Positions 50,201-62,224 are shown, numbered from the stretch's first letter. The stretch: 64,000 nt of DNA from Antedon bifida (GCA_963402885.1 OY727100.1:19749665-19813664), one strand, 5' to 3'. Program-made: numbers and translations. Notes: generated by a model from the sequence alone, not told the origin.

Positions 50201-53024
50201 TATGATTCCACCAAAAGAAACTTCTTTCAAAACGTTTGGTTATTGTTCTGGAGAATGTACACAGGCAGTAAGTATTAATTACACAATGACTTTTGCATAA
50301 CAGATGAAGTAAAAAAATAAATTAGCAATTTGACCAATCATAAGCGATGGATTTTTCGAACAGTCGCTTGTCATTGGTTACTTCGCTTGCGTTGCGCTTA
50401 CGACCTTTTGCGTTGCGTCAGAGTGCAAACCAAGCTTGAAGGTTACTATAATAATTGACAGTTTTATAGGTCAAGCTGGATATACTTCCGATAAAATACA
50501 CCTTTCCTGTTACGTAATCTTTTTAAGTTCCGCTTAATGGTGCAAGATCGATCTAGATAGACTTTCCAAATTAATAAGGGAACATCCGCCCTATAGGTGT
50601 TAGAAAACGTACACCATCCCAACCATTTTTTTCACAGTCTTTTTTCGTTATAAATTGTTGTGTTTATTTTTCTTTATTTCCATTCACAACAAACTGTTGA
50701 GATAAAAAAAAAAAGGAATGTTTGCATTTTTTTCTTAAAAGTTACATTTTGTTTTCCTATGCCCTTGTGCCTTTTTTCATATTTTTATTTATATACTGTT
50801 TTGTAACAGGGGGTTTCTACTTATAAGCTGTGCTTCAGAGATTCCCCCTTTCCATTCTTTCGTTTTTGCAGCGAATAGAATAAATGTTATTTTTGATTAA
50901 TTGATTGAGTGATGTTTTTTTTAAAGAGTATGAAAGAAGATGTCAAAGTTTTCGCAGTTTTTCTTCATGGTCATCTTGCACGTAAGTATCCAGTCAATTC
51001 TCGTATGGTATCATAGCGAAAATACATCATGAACATCGTCCTCGACCTGAAGGCACAGTATCTGGAGAGACTAATACAGTATCCCGGATGAAGGTTGCTG
51101 TGTCAGAAGGGGATGGTGCATAATTACATTCTCGCAGACATGATGACGTCACTCGCATTATCGGGTGACATTTTTAAGTTACAATTTTCTACATAGAGTA
51201 TATATATCGGTGGTTGAAATACTACAATTCTACAATTCTTAGAAAAAATCACAGTCACAATCTCCTCTTTTTTTCAGTTCGACAAATCAATCTTCAACAA
51301 TATCGGAATGGTACACTTATTAGTGAAGTGCGTGACGATAATTATGATTTTAATCTGCAAGAAACCCGAAATACACCCGAAATAATATACAAACCGGTAT
51401 GCCTATTATGATAATTTTCAACATGTTCAACAATTTATTTATGAAAAAAGTTGATTACCAAGTATATCACTGTGGTAGAACAGCATGGTACTGTATTCGT
51501 ATACCTATCAAGGCAATCTAACAACAGGATGCTGAGCTCCGTTAGATCAAAGGATTTACGTGTGGTTGCGACGCATCAGTTCCCCTAAACAATCAAGTGT
51601 GTTTGAATATCAATTTTCACTCCATGATTTTTTATATTCAATAAACATTTTCTTTTTGTAGGGAGATGATTTTGTAGTGACATGTTCTTACGATACAATG
51701 GACAGGGAAAACATTACATTTGTAAGTATTTTCAAGCTAATAATAATTCAATTGTATTTTATTATATTTATTTAGTATTATTATCTTCCCTGGTTTTGAC
51801 GTAATATTAGTATAAAAAGATAATTATTTTGGCACATATGGCGTTTCATATGCATACTACTTGAGTTTTTTAGAAAAAAAAAATCACAATACTGACGTAA
51901 CTATAACCATACAGACTTGGGTAAAGTCTACGTCACATGCAATAAACCGCTACTTCGAACAACCTTTTGTTTCTTCTCTTCAGGGTGGTATAGGAACCCA
52001 TGAAGAGATGTGTTTAGCCTTTATATACTACTATCCTCGGAGAGCTAACTTGACTTTCTGTATATCTAATCCTACATGGGAAAGTATCAGCGACGAATTT
52101 GGAATTAACACAAACAACGGGTAAGAAAAACGAACTTAAAAAATGACAAATTATGGAGATTAGACGCCAATTTATAAATCATAAAAGAATCAGTGCTCGG
52201 GTTTGTCAAATGTTAACATCAGATGTAGCTATAGGCCTATACTTTCAATACGTGTTTTTGAAGACATCTTGTGCTACTTTTTATACTTCTACAATAATTA
52301 AAATAAATTTATTTGATTTTACAGAACTCTTATTGTCAGCAATATAACAGATATAACAGACTTAGATGGAAAAGAACTAAAGGATAGTTTGAAAGAAGTA
52401 GCATACCATGGGGCACGTTATGAATTTTGCGGATTTGTCAGTGTATGTATAATATAAAAAAGCTTGGTAGACACAACGCAAGCGACAGATCGAATAATCC
52501 ATGCTTGTGATTGGTCAAATTATCACTTGCGTTGCGCCTACGCGTCCTTGTGTTGCGTCTCTAAGTAGGAAACAAGTATTTATGCCTAAAGTAGGCTTAA
52601 GTACAGCCACGTCGCTTGGTTCTAACTAGAGACGCAACGCAAGGACGACGTAGATGCAACGCAAGCCAGTTCAATGGGAACTATTCAAACACGATGCTTA
52701 CCGGCGTCGACGTTGCCTATTCCTCCTGTTGTCCCGGGTCGTCCGATGATGGAGAAATCTGTCCGCAAATTCAATGACTATAAATTGGCTAATTTAATCC
52801 GTTTATAAAAAGTTGTGTAAGTCTACATCTCTTATTAACAAACTTGTTTTGATTTTATACAGCATGGCGTACGAGAGTTTCCTCCAAAGTGGTTCAAAGA
52901 TGATAGACGTATCATTAAGCACGAGGCATGTGCAATGACCGTTTTCAGTGGGAGTAGCAAGACGATGGGAACATTAACGGCCACCGTACTTCTAGCAGCT
53001 TTTGTCATTTCAATATTGTTTTAG
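44272..53024 (+). CDS. MOXD1: DBH-like copper type II monooxygenase (MOXD1 type), complete
   Basis: Thirteen exons give 590 residues: 44272-44538, 46689-46835, 48023-48196, 48908-48991, 49279-49455, 49705-49807, 50098-50267, 50927-50981, 51278-51396, 51662-51721, 51984-52120, 52325-52442 and 52863-53024. The start is set at MARIQVNIFSAILCICFVKA, a good signal peptide; an in-frame ATG at 44227 is less likely. Residues ~25-195 form a DOMON domain (YVAIGFSPNGGMPGSDIVVG). Residues ~197-500 form the two copper domains. CuA ligands are HH at 238-239 and His309 in MHY; CuB ligands are H388-G-H390 and Met461 in EEMC. The family hydroxylates small substrates with ascorbate and O2, like dopamine beta-hydroxylase; the substrate of MOXD1 is not settled. 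The C-terminus is a hydrophobic helix of about 20 residues with almost nothing after it, fitting a tail anchor or GPI signal. Confidence 0.93.
46930..47135 (+). repeat. Dispersed repeat with GACC/GACA run in a MOXD1 intron
   Basis: GACCGACAGACAGACCGACA is followed by ACATAGTGAACTATTGAGTC and a CGCG hairpin. It is the same family as 19050-19185. Confidence 0.6.
48321..48615 (+). mobile_element. tRNA-derived SINE
   Basis: The head (48321-48390) has 7-bp acceptor-like arms GGAGCGA/TCGCTCC, a TGCCGAGTGG A-box region and a GGGTTCGAGACC B box. The anticodon arm is decayed. A ~220-bp body follows, ending GCGCCTAAAGACATAAAATAAAAA. It sits in a MOXD1 intron. Confidence 0.7.
50320..50445. repeat. Dispersed repeat with ACGCAACGCAAG motif, copy 1
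   Basis: It shares TTGACCAATCA, CGCTTGCGTTGCGCTTACGA and TTGCGTTGCGTC with 52470-52680 and 58195-58320. The inverted GCGTTGC motifs suggest a small MITE family. Confidence 0.6.
51500..51590 (+). mobile_element. Fragment of the MITE at 53212-53410
   Basis: CAACAGGATGCTGAGCTCCG and GTGGTTGCGACGCATCAGTTCC match the complement of 53330-53412. Confidence 0.6.
52470..52680. repeat. Dispersed repeat with ACGCAACGCAAG motif, copy 2 (both ends present)
   Basis: GACACAACGCAAGCGACAGA lies near the left end and AGAGACGCAACGCAAGGACG near the right. The inner TTGCGTTGCGCCTACGCG is inverted relative to these. It lies in the last MOXD1 intron. Confidence 0.6.
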
Positions 53025-53211
53025 AATATGGCCCAGTAGGAACACGTTCTAGCTATATAACAACAACTAACACTTGTACATTTCGGAATGTAATATGTTT
53101 GAAATATAGTTTGAAACTGTACTTTTGTATAGAATGTTTGACTGTATATAGTTTTGATAATTAATATTAATGTGATAATACAGTAGCATATTCAATATTT
53201 TCATGTTTTAG

Positions 53212-53412
53212 CAAGGCAATTATCAACAAGAAGCTGAGCTCGCCTCATTGAAGAATAGGAACTAACAATCTTTTGATTTTGTAATAATTTGCTGACAAAA
53301 TTCACACTATAGTTGCGGTTTATACCAATTGCACTCCGGTTTCTGTGGAACTGATCGTGTCGCAACCACACACAAAAACTTTGATCTGACGAAGCTCGGC
53401 ATCCTGCTGTAA
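53212..53412. mobile_element. ~200-bp MITE after MOXD1
   Basis: The left end CAATTATCAACAAGAAGCTGAGCTC is roughly matched by the complement of the right end (AATTTACAGCAGGATGCCGAGC). There is no coding content. A related fragment lies in a MOXD1 intron at 51500-51590. Confidence 0.55.
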
Positions 53413-54390
53413 ATTCCGCGTGTAGAGAACACTATACGCGTTCCCTCTCTTATTGCGAAGAAAGTGTAATCATTAGTATGTTTGAAATAATGTAACGCGG
53501 CAGCTAATTTTCTAGGTCCATGTTTTATAGTTAATTAATTAATTTAATTATGACTACCTCTTCTTTACGGTCAATAGGATTATTATTTAGCACTAGAGGC
53601 TTATTGTGAAGAAATGGTAGGCCTTACAAAACAATACATGTACGTATATATTGTAACCGCAGTTAATTTGATAAGGTTTTAAGTCCGATTACTAAAACCG
53701 GTAATAATTATTAATTTACAGGCAAAAATATATTCAATGCTGTATACATTTTTCGATCGAATTCATTAAATTACTAATAGGGCTTAAATAAATAATAGAT
53801 TAATACATATTGTGCAATTCTTATTATCTGAATGTAAATAATAGGTAATGCACGATAATAAGTAAATGCACGAAGAGGTAGGGTGGAAAATAAACAGGAG
53901 AGGGAGAGAGAGAATTGAATTGAGTGGTGGAAATAAAAAGTGGTTGTGAAAGGTAAATTCGTTTTATGAAATTTTGTGAGAAAAATATTTAATTCAGTTT
54001 GTATGGAACAGGGGGTTGCCTAATTAACTCCCTTGTAGGAGGAGAAATAAAAACGAAATGTATTCGAAGTTAAATTCATAATAATATTATGTAATAATGG
54101 TATTAAAATTATACTATGATATCATGATGTTTTTAATTTATCTATTTGTTTTACTATGGTTTTTTAAGTAACATTGTTTAGGACTAGACCCTGGACTATA
54201 CTTAGTCTACATTGTGATCAGTTCTTGATGACGTTTGTGCTGAGTGACCAAATCTAGACAGCGCCCCCAATATGCCATGCAAATTTGTTTCTGATTTTAA
54301 AAAAGGTTCACCTGTTTAGGCCTGACATTTATAACGCTCAAAATATTTCTCTTTCAAAATCAAAGAAAAACAATATTTATTTTCAATTCC
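53413..54390. other. Intergenic, AT-rich
   Basis: This probably includes part of the MOXD1 3' untranslated region, with AATAAA-type signals near 53888 and 53932. No gene was recognised. Confidence 0.45.
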
Positions 54391-54490
54391 AAAAAAAAAA
54401 AAAAAAAAAATATCCGTAGAGGTTCGAACCCAATATACTAGAGCTGAGAGCACCCAAACCTGAGCATTACCCGTTACGCCACAAAGCAGT
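54390..54490 (-). mobile_element. tRNA-like segment on the minus strand
   Basis: On the minus strand, TGGCGTAACGGGTAATGC resembles an A-box region and GGGTTCGAACCTC is a good B box, followed by a T run (54390-54410). The cloverleaf is imperfect, so a SINE head or tRNA pseudogene is more likely than a working tRNA. Confidence 0.4.
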
Positions 54491-54586
54491 ACATGACTGG
54501 ACAGCTGATAATAGTCTATTTATACTTGTATTACGTAATTCATCATTACGTCATAAATATCCTATTAATCGTGTTAAAACCAAAAT

Positions 54587-54866
54587 GACCAGTTGGCTCA
54601 GTCGCCTGAGCGTCGTGTTGACAACACGTATGTCGTGGGTTCGATTCCCACGCTGGTCGGTGGAATAGAGTTAAAGGTATGCGACCACTGTGTTTGGGGT
54701 TCACAGATTATACGTCCCCCTTTCCACCACACATCATGAGGCGACAACATCAATGCATCTGGTGATGTGCTGGAAACGACCCCAAAAGGCTGTGGCAGGG
54801 CCTTAGTGCTGAGGCAGGGAGAGCACATGTAACACCTTTTTTTTTTATTTAATTTTTTTTTTTAAA
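54587..54866 (+). mobile_element. tRNA-derived SINE with an intact tRNA-Val(GAC)-like head
   Basis: 54587-54659 folds as a full cloverleaf: acceptor GACCAGT/GCTGGTC (one T-G pair), D stem GCTC/GAGC, anticodon stem with one T-T mismatch, loop TTGACAA (anticodon GAC, Val), 5-base variable loop, and T arm GTGGG/CCCAC with loop TTCGATT. Instead of a pol III terminator, a ~175-bp body follows, then a T-rich tail (54836-54866). This favours a SINE over a free-standing tRNA gene; Val-GAC is also an unusual nuclear tRNA. Confidence 0.65.
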
Positions 54867-54939
54867 ACCTGTATTTGATCTCGTAAATTTTATGTTTGTC
54901 GCCCTCAATTTTAAAAGAAATTGAATTTATTTTCATCAC

Positions 54940-56340
54940 AGGTGTACGAAACGGTTTGGTATGCCGTGCGTTGTTATGCAAAGGTTGTGCAGGTGTAGTG
55001 GGAAAGATGCTAGTGTTAGTCATTCGCGGTCAACACGCCACACTGTTAAATTTTGATTTTGTTAATCAATGTTACTACATTGTTAGCGAAATGTCCGATT
55101 CATGCAAGATATTGTATTGTAATATGTTATGAATACACGTTTACCAGAATAAACATATTTTAAACAGATAGTTTGTCACCGATAGTTTTTGTATGGGGTT
55201 AATGGAGAGTGAAATGAGATAAAATATAGAACATTTGCAAAAACTCCCGATTTCTAGACCAATTTCAAAGCTTAGACTAATTTCGCCGCCGGGCTAGGCC
55301 TTAGGCATATACGAAGTCGAGTTTTAAAGTAGAAAACCCCACCTAAAATGTTGAAGTAGCATGTGGATAGTTGACATTTTAACATTATCATAATTATCAT
55401 AGGTGATTATATATACTAATAAGTATAAATATAAGTGCAATTCTGGGCTCTGTTTTCATTATTAGCTCTGCCCAAACGGTGGGCTAGTACTGCTGGAGAC
55501 TTAATATTTAATTTCATATTTCAATGAATAGGTACACTTTCTGGAGACAAGCTCTATTGTCCTGGTGTGAGTGTTATATCCATATTATATTTCCATATAA
55601 TTTAAAATCATGTAAAGTGCCATTTTTTTCGGGCGGGAACCTATGCAGTTCTATTTTTCAAAATTGTCTTGCTCAGCCCTAAGCATGGTGGGGTTCTGAA
55701 GATTCTTATACATGTTGTTTGAAAAAATAATAGATGTCATTTCCGGGGACCTTTGCAGCTCTATTTTAAACAGTTTGGTATGCCGTGCGTTGTTATGCAA
55801 ATGAGTTTGTGCAGGTGAATTATGGGGAAGAAGGTATGTTAGTCATTCGCGGTCAACACGCCACACTGTTACATTTTGATGTAGTTAATCTTTACATTAG
55901 AAGATTGTTCAAATCATGTAAATAAAACATTTTCTAGGCGGGAACCTAGCAGCTCTTCTCTTTTAGTTTGCAAAAGTAATCTCGAAAAAAACTCCATGTG
56001 GAAAAGAAGCTCACCCAAGAGTACTAAAAATGAAGGAGCATAAATGGGCTTCTTTTCGAGGTTTTATGGCAGTCTATTGAAGGGAAAATGATGCCATGCA
56101 ACTTTGTTTCTGATTTTAAAAAAGGTCCACCTGTTTAGGCCTGACATTTACAACAGAATAATCCGCCACCGGGGCGAAGTTGAGTTTTTTTTAAAGTAGA
56201 AAACCCCACCTAAAATGTTGAAGTCGTGTCTGGATATTTGAAATTTTAACATAATTGTCATAGGTGATTATGTATAGTAATAAGTATAAGTGAAATTCTG
56301 GGCTCTATTTTCATTATTAGCTCTTTTTTATATATATATA
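54940..56340 (+). repeat. Two diverged copies of a ~0.85-kb block
   Basis: GTTTGGTATGCCGTGCGTTG at 54951 recurs at 55769; GTCATTCGCGGTCAACACGC at 55019 recurs at about 55842; AGTAGAAAACCCCACCTAAA at 55329 recurs at 56198. A further shared piece (TTTGTTTCTGATTTTAAAAA) occurs at 54286 and 56104, so the duplicated structure began further left. No coding content was recognised. Confidence 0.8.
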
Positions 56341-56599
56341 TTTTATATTTGTTTAAACCAGAAACAACAGCAGAAACAAATCCGCCACTTACAGCTTGGT
56401 TTAACATACAAAGACAATTACAACAACTCAGAAACACTTAAATTACAGATAAAGATTGGAATTAAAAATGTCGATATGGGGATGGGCCTGGACTAAACTA
56501 TTATAGGATAAACTTAATCCACTGAATAATGTAATCATTTTTAAGAACATTGCCTCTGCTAAAGGGAACACAAATGATATTGTTGCTCCTTACATTTAT

Positions 56600-56985
56600 T
56601 AACATTTAGTGACTTTATTTCTATATACCACTGTGCTCCCCTGGTGGCAAATTGGGTTGAATTAAGCAGTGTATTAACATACAAAAAGATACTAATTTCA
56701 GTGACTTTATTTGTATGTTTTAATCACTGTGCTCCACTGGCGCGCCAATGGGTTCACTGAGCACAGTGTATTAACATACGAAAAAAATATTAAAATTCAG
56801 TGACTTATTTTTACTTAATATCACTGTGCTCCACTGGTGGCAAATTTGGTCCACTTGAGCACAGTGTATTAACATATGAAAATATATTTAAAACATTAGT
56901 GACTTATTTCTATTCTATACCACTGTGCTCGCTCCACCGGTGCCAAATCCACTGGACCGGTTACCGTAGTACTAGGCCTGTACTA
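56600..56985 (+). repeat. Minisatellite, about four units of ~100 bp
   Basis: Each unit has AGTGACTTnTTT, CACTGTGCTCCnCTGG, AAnTnGGTnnACTTGAGCACAG and TGTATTAACATA. CTGTGCTC and GAGCACAG are inverted within each unit. Confidence 0.85.
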
Positions 56986-57109
56986 TTTCTATTTCGGAAG
57001 TAAATAAAGGCATAAATGGCGCTCCGTAGAGAAGTAGAACGCTCCACCACCATCGATCGTCAGAATATTAAATGATCTGACGCTCCTGCAAGACCGACCG
57101 GAGGAAAGA

Positions 57110-57620
57110 AAAAGAAGGGTAGGCCTAGGCCTATATTTTAGGGCTGGCCTAGACCGATATAGCTATAGCTTGATAATAGAGGGCCGGATGGGCCTACTAG
57201 ATCTAGCCTAGGCCTAGAGGCTAGCCGGCCTAATGTAGACTCTAGCTAGGCTGAACACATGTCAGGCTAGCTGACTAGGCCTAGCCTAGGCTAGGCCCTA
57301 GGCCTAGTAGTAGTAGGCTATGTCTGGCCTCCGTGATGCCTACCTAGGCCATAGGCCTAGGGGCCTAGATAGCTACGCTAGGGCTAGGTCTAGTAGGCCT
57401 CTAGGCCTAGGTATTAAATTACGTAAACATGTAGGTAGGCCTTAACTAGGCCTAGGCTATTCCAAATTGTATTTTTTTCTTAACTAAACTAGGCCTAGGC
57501 TAGGTCTAGAGGGCCGGCGGGTAGGCTAGCTAGCTAGATCACAAATTTGCCTTTCTTAAGGCAAGTAAGTAGGCCTAGGCCCTAGCTAGGCCTAGGCCTA
57601 GTGATTTCTTTAGTTTAGGC
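57110..57620. repeat. AGGCCTAG-rich low-complexity stretch
   Basis: The palindrome AGGCCT, mostly in CTAGGCCTAG context, occurs dozens of times in about 500 bp, together with GCTAGC and GGCCGGC. Smaller patches of the same motif lie near 21840, 23780, 24780, 24890 and 61200. It lies just upstream of BAG1. Confidence 0.85.
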
Positions 57621-57761
57621 AAGCTTTCTAAATGTACAGCACCTTCATAAACATAATATATTTTGAATTAAATTAATATAATCTTGTGTGTTTTACCCAC
57701 AGAAATAATGTTTAATGGCCTGGGCCTATAGTGACTAGTGATAATCTTAAAACAAAGGAGA

Positions 57762-59885
57762 ATGGAGTTGAAAATTACAGTTCTGCATGGTAAGGATTTG
57801 TTTGATTTTTCTGCTAATATTTTATTATTATGGGAAATAGGCTGGTTCTCTAACGGCAAGTGATCTGTCTTCAGTAAATAAAAATGTAAATTTAAGAGAA
57901 TTTACATTATGAATGAAATTGCAACCTCTTTTTTTCCAGGACAAACATTATACATATTTTTGTAACAACATTTTTAACCTGTTTACTTATTCAAACTGAT
58001 TCAGGTTCTAGTAAACACAAGTTATCGCTTGACAGCTCTGAACTGAGCGTGCTTGATCTAAAAAATGCTGCTTCAACAGCTACAGATGTTCCAGTAGAAT
58101 CTCAGAAACTGATATTTAAAGGTAACTATTTGTACTTTACTTAAACTGTGGTAAAAAACTAAAGTTTGTGGTATCAAATCACAGACTTTCAATGGCATGT
58201 TGCAAATGAATTGACCACAAGTGACATGACAGATGATCTCCATCTTGTCATGATTGGTCAAATTACTTGCGCTGCTCTTACATTCTTGTGTTGCGCCCAA
58301 GTGCGAACTAAGCTAAGCATATATTAAGAAGCTTATAAATGCCACAATTGCATGGTCAGTCAGTTGCCTCTCCTAGTACTGCTTCTAAAACTAAAAATTA
58401 TGAGAATTTTTTTTTAAATAGGTAAGTCACTCAATGATCAAAGCATGCTCCTCAAAGATGTTGGTATCAAGAATGGCTGCAAAGTTATGTTAATAGGCAA
58501 AAAGGTATTGCACAAGTATATTTATAAACTTCTACAAACCCCAAAGTCTCCTAATAGTCATGGGAGTTTCCCACATTTTTGTGATCGATCCTGCTAAAGG
58601 CAAAATTTCTTCCGATTGTTTTGGTGATACAAAAATAAAGATTTTACACTTTTTAAAAATGCATTGGCAACCCCTTTCACACAATGCACATATGCCATGC
58701 TTGGGAAGTGCCTAGCATACCCATTCATCATTATAGGCTTAGATACTGCTAATGCCTGGAATTTCTTTTGAATAGTACCCTCTATGTTTGGAGGTATTTA
58801 AAAAAGTATAGCACCCCTTATGGTTTGGTTGGACTTTTATGAATTTAATCCAATAAATACAGAGTGAAGAATTAAAATACAGTTACCACCACTCTTTATT
58901 TTAAAGAGAACATCTTGACATGCAATGACTTAAATTACTGTAATCCAAAACTCTTCTGACAAGTATTATTATAGTATAGTTTAATAGTACTTTTAAAAAC
59001 AAATTTTCAGATTGATATTGAGGCTGACGCTAGCTATAAAACAATCAAGGATGTTGAGAAAAGAACTGATGACGTTGAGAAGAAACAACACGAAATACAA
59101 GAAGAAATAGATGGCATACAAAAGGTAACATAATTAGTAATCACATCCCATCTACGGACCGCTACAAATTTACATTAAAAAAAGCAAACACTATGTGCTG
59201 AGCAACACTTGAGTGGAGGATACCGGCGCTTATAAACATTTTCATTATTATTATGAACAATTGGATGTTAGTAGTACAGTATAGACAAATACAAAAAAGG
59301 CATTTCTTGTAAGATGGTTTTAATTGCCAGATAGACAAGGATCCAGGAGAAATTACTAAATTGTATATTAAAAAATAATAGTGATCATATCAATACCACC
59401 TGTATCTGGCATTAACCTTTATTTTCATTGTTTTTTAGGGATTTTTACAGAAGGACTTAGTAGAAGAAGCATTGAAAAGATTACAGAAAAGGTTATTAGT
59501 TAGTCAGGAGGAGTTAATGCGATTATTGGAACAGCTAGACAAACTGGTATGACATCCAATAACTATACTTCCTCCCTCTGACTGCCTAAATTAAAGCATA
59601 GTCTATAGAAGATAATAATTATCTGCAAAGTCGGCCTGACTGAGATTGTAAAGTTGGCCAGAATGAAACTGCAAACTATATAAAGTATATACTGAGAGTG
59701 AGACTCAAACTCACACTCAATAGTAAGAAATTGTTATCATTAGGCCATTTTTATTTTTTCAGAGTATAGGTGAAAGTCTCATTGTGATCAGAACTAAAAG
59801 GAAGACGACGGTACAGAAGATTCAACAAAGATTAGACTTTAACGATTCATTAGAAAAGAAAATTATAGACTTAACACAACCTTGA
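57762..59885 (+). CDS. BAG1: BAG family molecular chaperone regulator 1, complete
   Basis: Six exons give 190 residues: 57762-57789, 58005-58121, 58422-58504, 59011-59124, 59439-59546 and 59763-59885 (TGA). Residues 1-~78 are a ubiquitin-like fold: MELKITVLHG, SVLDLKNAAS, QKLIFKGKSLNDQSMLLKDV and VMLIGKK. Residues ~80-185 form the helical BAG domain, with two charged coiled-coil-like helices (KDVEKRTDDVEKKQHEIQEE) and the conserved end TVQKIQQRLD. The BAG domain binds the HSP70 nucleotide-binding domain and speeds ADP release; the ubiquitin-like part links to the proteasome. Length fits the short BAG1 form. AATAAA signals at 60539 and 60713 are likely 3' ends. Confidence 0.93.
58195..58320. 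repeat. Dispersed repeat with TTGCGTTGCG-type motif, copy 3, in BAG1 intron 2
   Basis: ATTGGTCAAATTACTTGCG and TTGTGTTGCGCCCAAGTGCG match 52500-52560 and 50330-50440. Confidence 0.55.
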
Positions 59886-60999
59886 TGTTAAACTGTACAT
59901 TACAATTCCTCTAAGAACAGACTCACACAAATACATAGTTTTGTGAAACAAAAAGAGTGAAGTTTTACCATTTTATAGCTAACTCCAGATCCAGGTATCT
60001 TTGGTTTGCTGCAAAAGCAAGAAGATGTATATGGATAGACAGAAGGGGCTGAAACATAACATTATTGGCGCCTGTGGTAGATTATACAAATAATGATTAT
60101 TTTATGTTTATGAAATAGTACAAATAATTGCATGAGGTGAAAGATGAAAACAGAAAAAAGACTCTATTGTTCACACCTTAAGAAATTATATCATATAATT
60201 ATTACAGTATAGGGTGTGGAATGGAGAGATGGAATGGAAGGGAGAATTGAGTGGAATGAGGCATGGGATTAAAGGGGTACATTATATTTTATAGGTTTAA
60301 AAGCAAAGTCATGCATAAATATTAACGATATACTTATGATGATATCTAATATTAATGCATTTTGAATAAAGTTGATCTAGTTTGATTATATTATAGTTAG
60401 GTAAAAAATAATTCAAGAATATAGGGGTAGAAATAAAAAATTTAGATTTTATGTTTCAATGTTTGTTATGTGTGTCTAGAATATATCGGAGCAGTTCTTC
60501 TATTTTAAATGTCTTATTTTTCTGTGGATGTATATTGAAATAAACTAGATAAAACTCAGTGATTTTTCTATGTTATTGTGTTCATATACCCTTGAAAACG
60601 GGTCACTTCATGGTAAATGTTTCGTCATCAATTGCATCATTATGTAGTCTACGATTTAACAAATGCTGTGCCCAATCAGAAGGAGCTGTGCTAACTTTTA
60701 TTTTCAAGGATCAATAAAGTTTGTCAATTTTTATTTTTGTTTATGCATAAACAAGTGGTTTGTTTAGTAATTTGATAATTGCTCTTCCTTTAAATTTTAT
60801 TATTATTTATTAATTTAATTTATTGTCCAACAATTTCTTTTATCTAAGTATGAAAAATGGTATAGGCCTGCTAGCTTATAATTTATTATTAATTTCCCTG
60901 TGTGTTGCCTAATAATTTTAGAAGACAAAATTTAATAGCCAATGAAATTTCGCCACATTCGCCAAGAGGGCGCTATTTTAAAACTTGCCGGTTGTTGAA

Positions 61000-61073
61000 A
61001 AAGACACGTTGACTTACGACAAGTGTTTTGTGTTTCAGCAACAGAATATTAAATATTAAGAATTCTGCAGAAG
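61000..61073 (+). promoter_or_regulatory. HYOU1: Probable 5' untranslated exon of HYOU1
   Basis: A stretch ending GAATTCTGCAGAAG with a GTATAG donor at 61074 precedes an acceptor (TTTTTTTGTAG) at 61702, 18 bases before the HYOU1 ATG. The transcription start is not defined. Confidence 0.4.
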
Positions 61074-61719
61074 GTATAGTATATCTTTTATTTTAAATAT
61101 GCGTAATATGTTATCATAAAACATAAGTATAAGTTGATATATATTTTGCTTGATCGGAAAAAGGCTGGTCCACACACCGGTCGGTAGGCCTGACTGATGC
61201 CGGGCAGCTAGCTAGGCTAGGCCTAACCGCAAATTCTAGTTAGTTAGTCTAAGTGGGCGGCTAGGAGGTAGAGGAGGCTAGGCCTTCAGTTTCTACTTAG
61301 GCCTATACTGCTTACTAAGGGCCTAGAATAATAAATCATTCGTTGTTTGGTTCAATCAATCTAATGTTGAGGCCTTTTCTCGCTATCGTTTGATTTGTAG
61401 TACTGTACTGTACTTTGTCTTTAATAAATTAAAATGAATACACAGTGAGTCTGTAATACTCTAAATATTCTAAAAAAAAAGGAATTATTAATATTATGTT
61501 TTATCGGCTGGAAAGGATCTATGAATTTAAACAAAGAAGTTCTTTGTTTGGATTTTTTGATCAATTTTATTTACAAAAATCAGTTGCTTTTGGTGTATTA
61601 AGTCTATTATTAATATTAACATAATAAATAGTATACATTTTAAAATTACATATTTGATTTACTTTTTATTCGATCAAATACTTTATTGGAATTTTTTTGT
61701 AGATTTGACTTGAGACAAA

Positions 61720-62216
61720 ATGGGGAGAGCAACGGTTGCTTTTTTAGCAACTGTGTTTGTGGCGTTATGTATGCCTCGTCTGATTGAAGGTTTTGCTGTT
61801 ATGTCAGTTGATCTTGGAAGTGAATGGATGAAAGTTGCAATCGTAAAAGTAAATATTTCATTTATTTTAAGAATAATTCCGATTTTGTCTATGTGTTCAT
61901 TAATTGATACTATTATATAATACCTTTTCTTTATTACAGCCTGGTGTACCAATGGACATAGTACTTAATAAGTAAGTACACAAAACTTTGTTAAAAACTA
62001 TGACCAACTATGACTCAATCACAAACAGATAATAGTCAGACGTCCTAAAATTAATTCTGAGTGGATTTACTTATCAACATGGATTTTCTTCTATTTCTGG
62101 GATAAAAAAAGTAACTAATATATATTTTCAATTTTAGGGAATCAAGAAGGAAAACCCCGGTTACAGTATCTATGAAAGATGGTGAACGTCTTTTTGGAGA
62201 TCCAGCCATGGGAGTT
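61720..62216 (+). CDS. HYOU1: Hypoxia up-regulated 1 / GRP170, N-terminal exons (continues past window)
   Basis: Three exons: 61720-61848, 61940-61971 and 62138-62216 (ends in phase 0). The signal peptide is MGRATVAFLATVFVALCMPR and about five more residues. The mature start FAVMSVDLGSEWMKVAIVKP and then GVPMDIVLNKESRRKTP matches the first ATP-binding loop of HYOU1, the large HSP70-family chaperone and nucleotide exchange factor of the ER lumen. ERLFGDPAMGV ends the visible part. The next exon lies beyond the minisatellite intron and the window edge. Confidence 0.92.
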
Positions 62217-62224
62217 GTAAGTTA

